From: CAYVJW01 sp964451885 | GTDB taxonomy: Bacteria > Patescibacteriota > Gracilibacteria > UBA4473 | NCBI GenBank assembly: GCA_964451885.1 | Contig: CAYVJW010000070.1 | Location: forward strand, 1-8,774 | Reading direction: 5' to 3' | Length of the DNA: 8,774 bases | Part shown: positions 6,497 through 8,774 of the stretch, piece after piece | How the letters are laid out: each line of letters opens with the position of its first letter | Position numbering within the stretch: position 1 is the stretch's first letter | Program-made: the position numbers and the translations under genes | Notes under the pieces: model-generated | Databases searched by the model: none | Told to the model about the DNA's origin: nothing | What the model saw: only the letters and a program-made list of their open reading frames with translations

Positions 6497-8173
6497 TCAG
6501 CCCTTAAAACCATTAAAGTTTGGATTTTTATCAGGCGGAGAAGCTACGCGAAGTAGTTCTTTCAATGTCGTAACGCCTCTTTTAACCTTCTCCAGGCCAT
6601 CCTCAAAAAGAGATTTAGCTCCTTGTTTACGTGCTAAATCCCAGATTTGTTGCGTCGAAGGATTTTCTAGAATTAAGTTCTCCATTTCCGGAGTTATCTG
6701 AATAACTTCGTGAATGGCGGTTCGTCCTTTATATCCTGAATTGCCACAAGAATTACATCCTTTTGCCCGATAAAGGCTTCTTTGTTTTCCTGGAAAATAA
6801 TAAGCAGCATAAGGAAGTATTTTTCTTATTTCTCTCATATTTATCGGGATGGAGTATCGACAAACAGGACATAGTTTTCTTACTAATCGTTGGGCTACTA
6901 ATATTTCTAGAGTGGAGGCCAAAAGAAAAGGTTCCACCCCCATATCCAAAAGTCGGGGAATGGCCGTAGCTGCATCATTTGCGTGAAAAGTTGAAAGTAA
7001 TAAATGTCCGGTAAGAGCGGCGTTTACAGCAATTTCTACAGTTTCTGCGTCCCGGATTTCTCCCACCAGGATAATATCCGGATCCTGCCGTACAATAGAA
7101 CGTAGGCCTTCGGCAAAAGTAAGATTTGCCTGAACATTTGTCTGAATTTGATTTACACCTATGATTTTGTATTCTACCGGATCTTCTATGGTGGTGATGT
7201 TTATTTCAGGACGATGAAGGATTTTTAAGAGCGCATAAAGAGTGGTCGTTTTTCCCGATCCGGTGGGACCGGTCGTAAGAATCATTCCAAAAGGTTTTCT
7301 TATGGCTTTTCCAATAAGTTTCTGATTTGTTGGACTAAAGCCGAGTGAAGCAAGTGTAAAGTTTTGAACGTACTGGGAAAGAAGACGGATACATATCTTT
7401 TCCCCGTCAATGGTAGGGGTGATAGAAACACGCATATCGATTGCTCCTTTGGGGGTGATATGCCGGATTGCTCCATCCTGAGGAGTAAAATGTTCATCAA
7501 TTCGAAGTCTGGCCTGAACTTTTGTTCGATTCAAGATATATTCATAATACTCCTTTGGTACTCTGCCTGCTTCTCTTAACATCCCATCTATTCGGAACCG
7601 CACAACAGCTTCATTTTCCTGAGGTTCAAAATGAATATCAGATGTCTTATAAGTCACCGCGTCTTCCAGGATAGCGTCAATAATCTCGGGAGCGATTTCC
7701 TTTTGTTGTTTGATAATATTATTAAACCTGGTTTCAAGAGGCTTCCGGTAATGCACAAATATATCTTCGATTTCTTCGGGAAGGGAATAATTGAGAATAA
7801 TGTCTTTGCCTTTAAATAATTTTTTAAGTTCCGGCAAAGATTGTTGTTCCGGAATATCGGAGGTTATAGTTATTGATTTTTCATCTTCGGCTAAAAGGAC
7901 TATTCTCTTAATCTTTGAAATATTTTCAGGAAGTCTCAAAACCTGGTCCCGGACAGGTTGGCGGACCGTGAGATTCCAATAAGGGATTTTAAAAAACTCA
8001 GCAATAGCCTCCCCTAAAAGCTCCCTGGTGATCAACCGTTCGAGCAGTAGATAATCTACCAGAGAAATTTCATCATGTTTTTTTATGAATTCTTCGGCTC
8101 CCTTGATATCCTCCTCAGTCACAAAATCTTCTTTGAGGAGTATGTCTTTTATTTTGGGATCATCTAAATTCAT
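6497..8173 (-). CDS. pilB: PilB/GspE-type pilus assembly ATPase
   Basis: This 558-residue hexameric secretion ATPase drives pilus extension from the cytoplasmic face of PilC. Residues 1-140 are a GspE N-terminal (MshEN-like) domain with L-L-E-R-L-I-T and the F-F-K-I-P-Y segment. The catalytic half shows Walker A GPTGSGKT (302-309), the Asp box ITTIEDPVEY (326-335), Walker B DPDIILVGEIRD (364-375) and the His box TGHLLLSTFHAND (388-400). Four cysteines, C435, C438, C473 and C476, form the zinc-binding CxxC pair typical of PilB/GspE. PilT-type retraction ATPases normally lack it. I chose the ATG at 8173. It lies 10 bases after the response-regulator stop and opens a normal N-terminal domain; an upstream in-frame start at 8245 would overlap that gene by 62 bases and add 24 atypical residues. 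No strong ribosome site is seen. Identification is secure. Confidence 0.96.
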   Translation of the reverse strand: MNLDDPKIKDILLKEDFVTEEDIKGAEEFIKKHDEISLVDYLLLERLITRELLGEAIAEFFKIPYWNLTVRQPVRDQVLRLPENISKIKRIVLLAEDEKSITITSDIPEQQSLPELKKLFKGKDIILNYSLPEEIEDIFVHYRKPLETRFNNIIKQQKEIAPEIIDAILEDAVTYKTSDIHFEPQENEAVVRFRIDGMLREAGRVPKEYYEYILNRTKVQARLRIDEHFTPQDGAIRHITPKGAIDMRVSITPTIDGEKICIRLLSQYVQNFTLASLGFSPTNQKLIGKAIRKPFGMILTTGPTGSGKTTTLYALLKILHRPEINITTIEDPVEYKIIGVNQIQTNVQANLTFAEGLRSIVRQDPDIILVGEIRDAETVEIAVNAALTGHLLLSTFHANDAATAIPRLLDMGVEPFLLASTLEILVAQRLVRKLCPVCRYSIPINMREIRKILPYAAYYFPGKQRSLYRAKGCNSCGNSGYKGRTAIHEVIQITPEMENLILENPSTQQIWDLARKQGAKSLFEDGLEKVKRGVTTLKELLRVASPPDKNPNFNGFKG

Positions 8174-8183
8174 GGAAAAAAAA

Positions 8184-8633
8184 CTAAACAGCAGGGACTT
8201 TTGATTGTTGTGGGACGGTGGAAATTTTCTTTCCCGACGCAACAATCCCCTTAATCTTCTCTATAATTTCGGCCAAAGAAGTATTGGATTTGACGAAAAA
8301 GAATTCCACACCCAGTTCTTTAGCCCTTTTAAAATCTTCTTCTTGGCTCAGATTTGAAGCAACGATCACCCGGGCGTTCATTTTTTGCGAAGCAATTTCT
8401 TCCAGTACCTTAAACCCGTCAATTTTGGGAATGATAAGATCGAGGGTTATCAAATCGTATTTCTTATCCATTAAAGCTTCTAAAGCTTCCTCTCCGTCAT
8501 AAGCGCACTTAACATCAAAGCCGGCATGGGTTAGTTTTAGATATAGTGCTTTTGCCAAAGGTTTTTCATCCTCCACGATGAGGATAGTCGGCTTTTTTGG
8601 TTGTGCGGAAGGGGCGAGTGTTTGCTCGTTCAT
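8184..8633 (-). CDS. single-domain response regulator (CheY-like receiver)
   Basis: This 149-residue protein is a receiver domain with short disordered ends and no DNA-binding or enzymatic output domain. After a 14-residue Pro/Ala/Lys-rich tail, the core starts T-I-L-I-V-E-D-E: acidic pocket E21-D22, phospho-acceptor D65 in L-I-T-L-D-L-I-I-P, switch Ser93 in V-I-V-A-S-N, and conserved Lys115 in F-F-F-V-K-S. The Lys is followed by Ser, not the usual Pro. All residues needed for phosphorylation are present. It is the first gene of the operon, ten bases ahead of pilB, which suggests it acts on the pilus motor by protein contact, much as CheY-like PilG and PilH influence type IV pili in other bacteria. 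No histidine kinase is in the window, so its partner is unknown. The start at 8633 follows a predicted 30-base leader without a clear ribosome site. Confidence 0.93.
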   Translation of the reverse strand: MNEQTLAPSAQPKKPTILIVEDEKPLAKALYLKLTHAGFDVKCAYDGEEALEALMDKKYDLITLDLIIPKIDGFKVLEEIASQKMNARVIVASNLSQEEDFKRAKELGVEFFFVKSNTSLAEIIEKIKGIVASGKKISTVPQQSKVPAV

Positions 8634-8669
8634 TTTTTCAAATTTTCAATAATTAAAAACAATCTGTTC

Positions 8670-8698
8670 ATTATACAGGATTTTGGCTTAGAAAGCAA
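8670..8698 (-). promoter_or_regulatory. main operon promoter
   Basis: On the minus strand TTGCTT (8693-8698) stands 17 bases upstream of a perfect TATAAT (8670-8675). Transcription would begin near 8663, about 30 bases before the response-regulator ATG. This is the best promoter match upstream of the operon and presumably drives the regulator, pilB, pilC and the minor pilins. The -35 box is only half conserved. Confidence 0.6.
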
Positions 8699-8774
8699 GA
8701 AAAGAAAGCTAATTACCGAAGAAGGTACAATACATAATGTGCACTTAACCAAGAAACCCATACATGAGTTCTTG

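Noticed and set aside
8174..8245. Upstream in-frame extension of PilB starting at 8245
   Set aside because: It overlaps the end of the response-regulator gene by 62 bases and adds residues unlike any GspE N-terminus; the ATG at 8173 fits spacing and family.
8750..8774. CAAGAA ... TTCTTG inverted repeat at the right edge, and a plus-strand ATG at 8764
   Set aside because: Six-base arms with a 13-base spacer, cut by the window edge; only about three codons of the possible gene are visible.

Overview
The window holds one compact type IV pilus / type II secretion-like operon, all on the minus strand and read from about 8660 down to 204. It fills nearly the whole window. The organism is probably a member of the Candidate Phyla Radiation (Patescibacteria), for three reasons. 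The sequence is AT-rich. The two major pilins have the anchor-plus-head pattern I associate with that group (a very hydrophobic anchor, then AINPGKQLA and a YQYAID segment). No secretin, pilotin or alignment genes are present, as expected for a cell without a classical outer membrane. Reading frames close normally with TAA, TAG and TGA, so TGA is a stop and code 11 fits. The taxonomic call is inference; no rRNA or marker gene is present.

Layout in transcription order: a promoter (8670-8698); a stand-alone receiver-domain response regulator (8184-8633); the assembly ATPase PilB/GspE (6497-8173); the inner-membrane platform PilC/GspF with a very long C-terminal extension ending in a bacterial SH3 domain (4304-6490); then four minor pseudopilins in the canonical H-I-J-K (FimT-PilV-PilW-PilX) order (4234 down to 1315). 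The PilV/GspI-like member carries a seven-repeat LVIVD-type beta-propeller. A separate good promoter (1221-1249) then precedes two paralogous major pilins (683-1168 and 204-668). A weak terminator-like hairpin follows at 158-190. Bases 1-157 contain no supported gene.

How they work together (family knowledge plus inference): PilB powers polymerisation through PilC; the H-I-J-K pseudopilins build the priming tip; the two abundant pilins form the shaft. The fused propeller would sit at the pilus tip, the place PilY1 occupies in proteobacterial pilV-pilW-pilX-pilY1 operons. The SH3 domain on PilC is predicted to lie outside the membrane and could tie the motor base to peptidoglycan. The receiver protein, first in the operon, could couple a signal to pilus assembly. 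Prepilin peptidase (PilD), PilT and PilM/N/O are not in this window.

The two most unusual points are the domain fusions: PilC-linker-SH3 and PilV-propeller. Together they suggest a stripped-down pilus in which base anchoring and tip adhesion are built into existing core subunits instead of being supplied by separate proteins.
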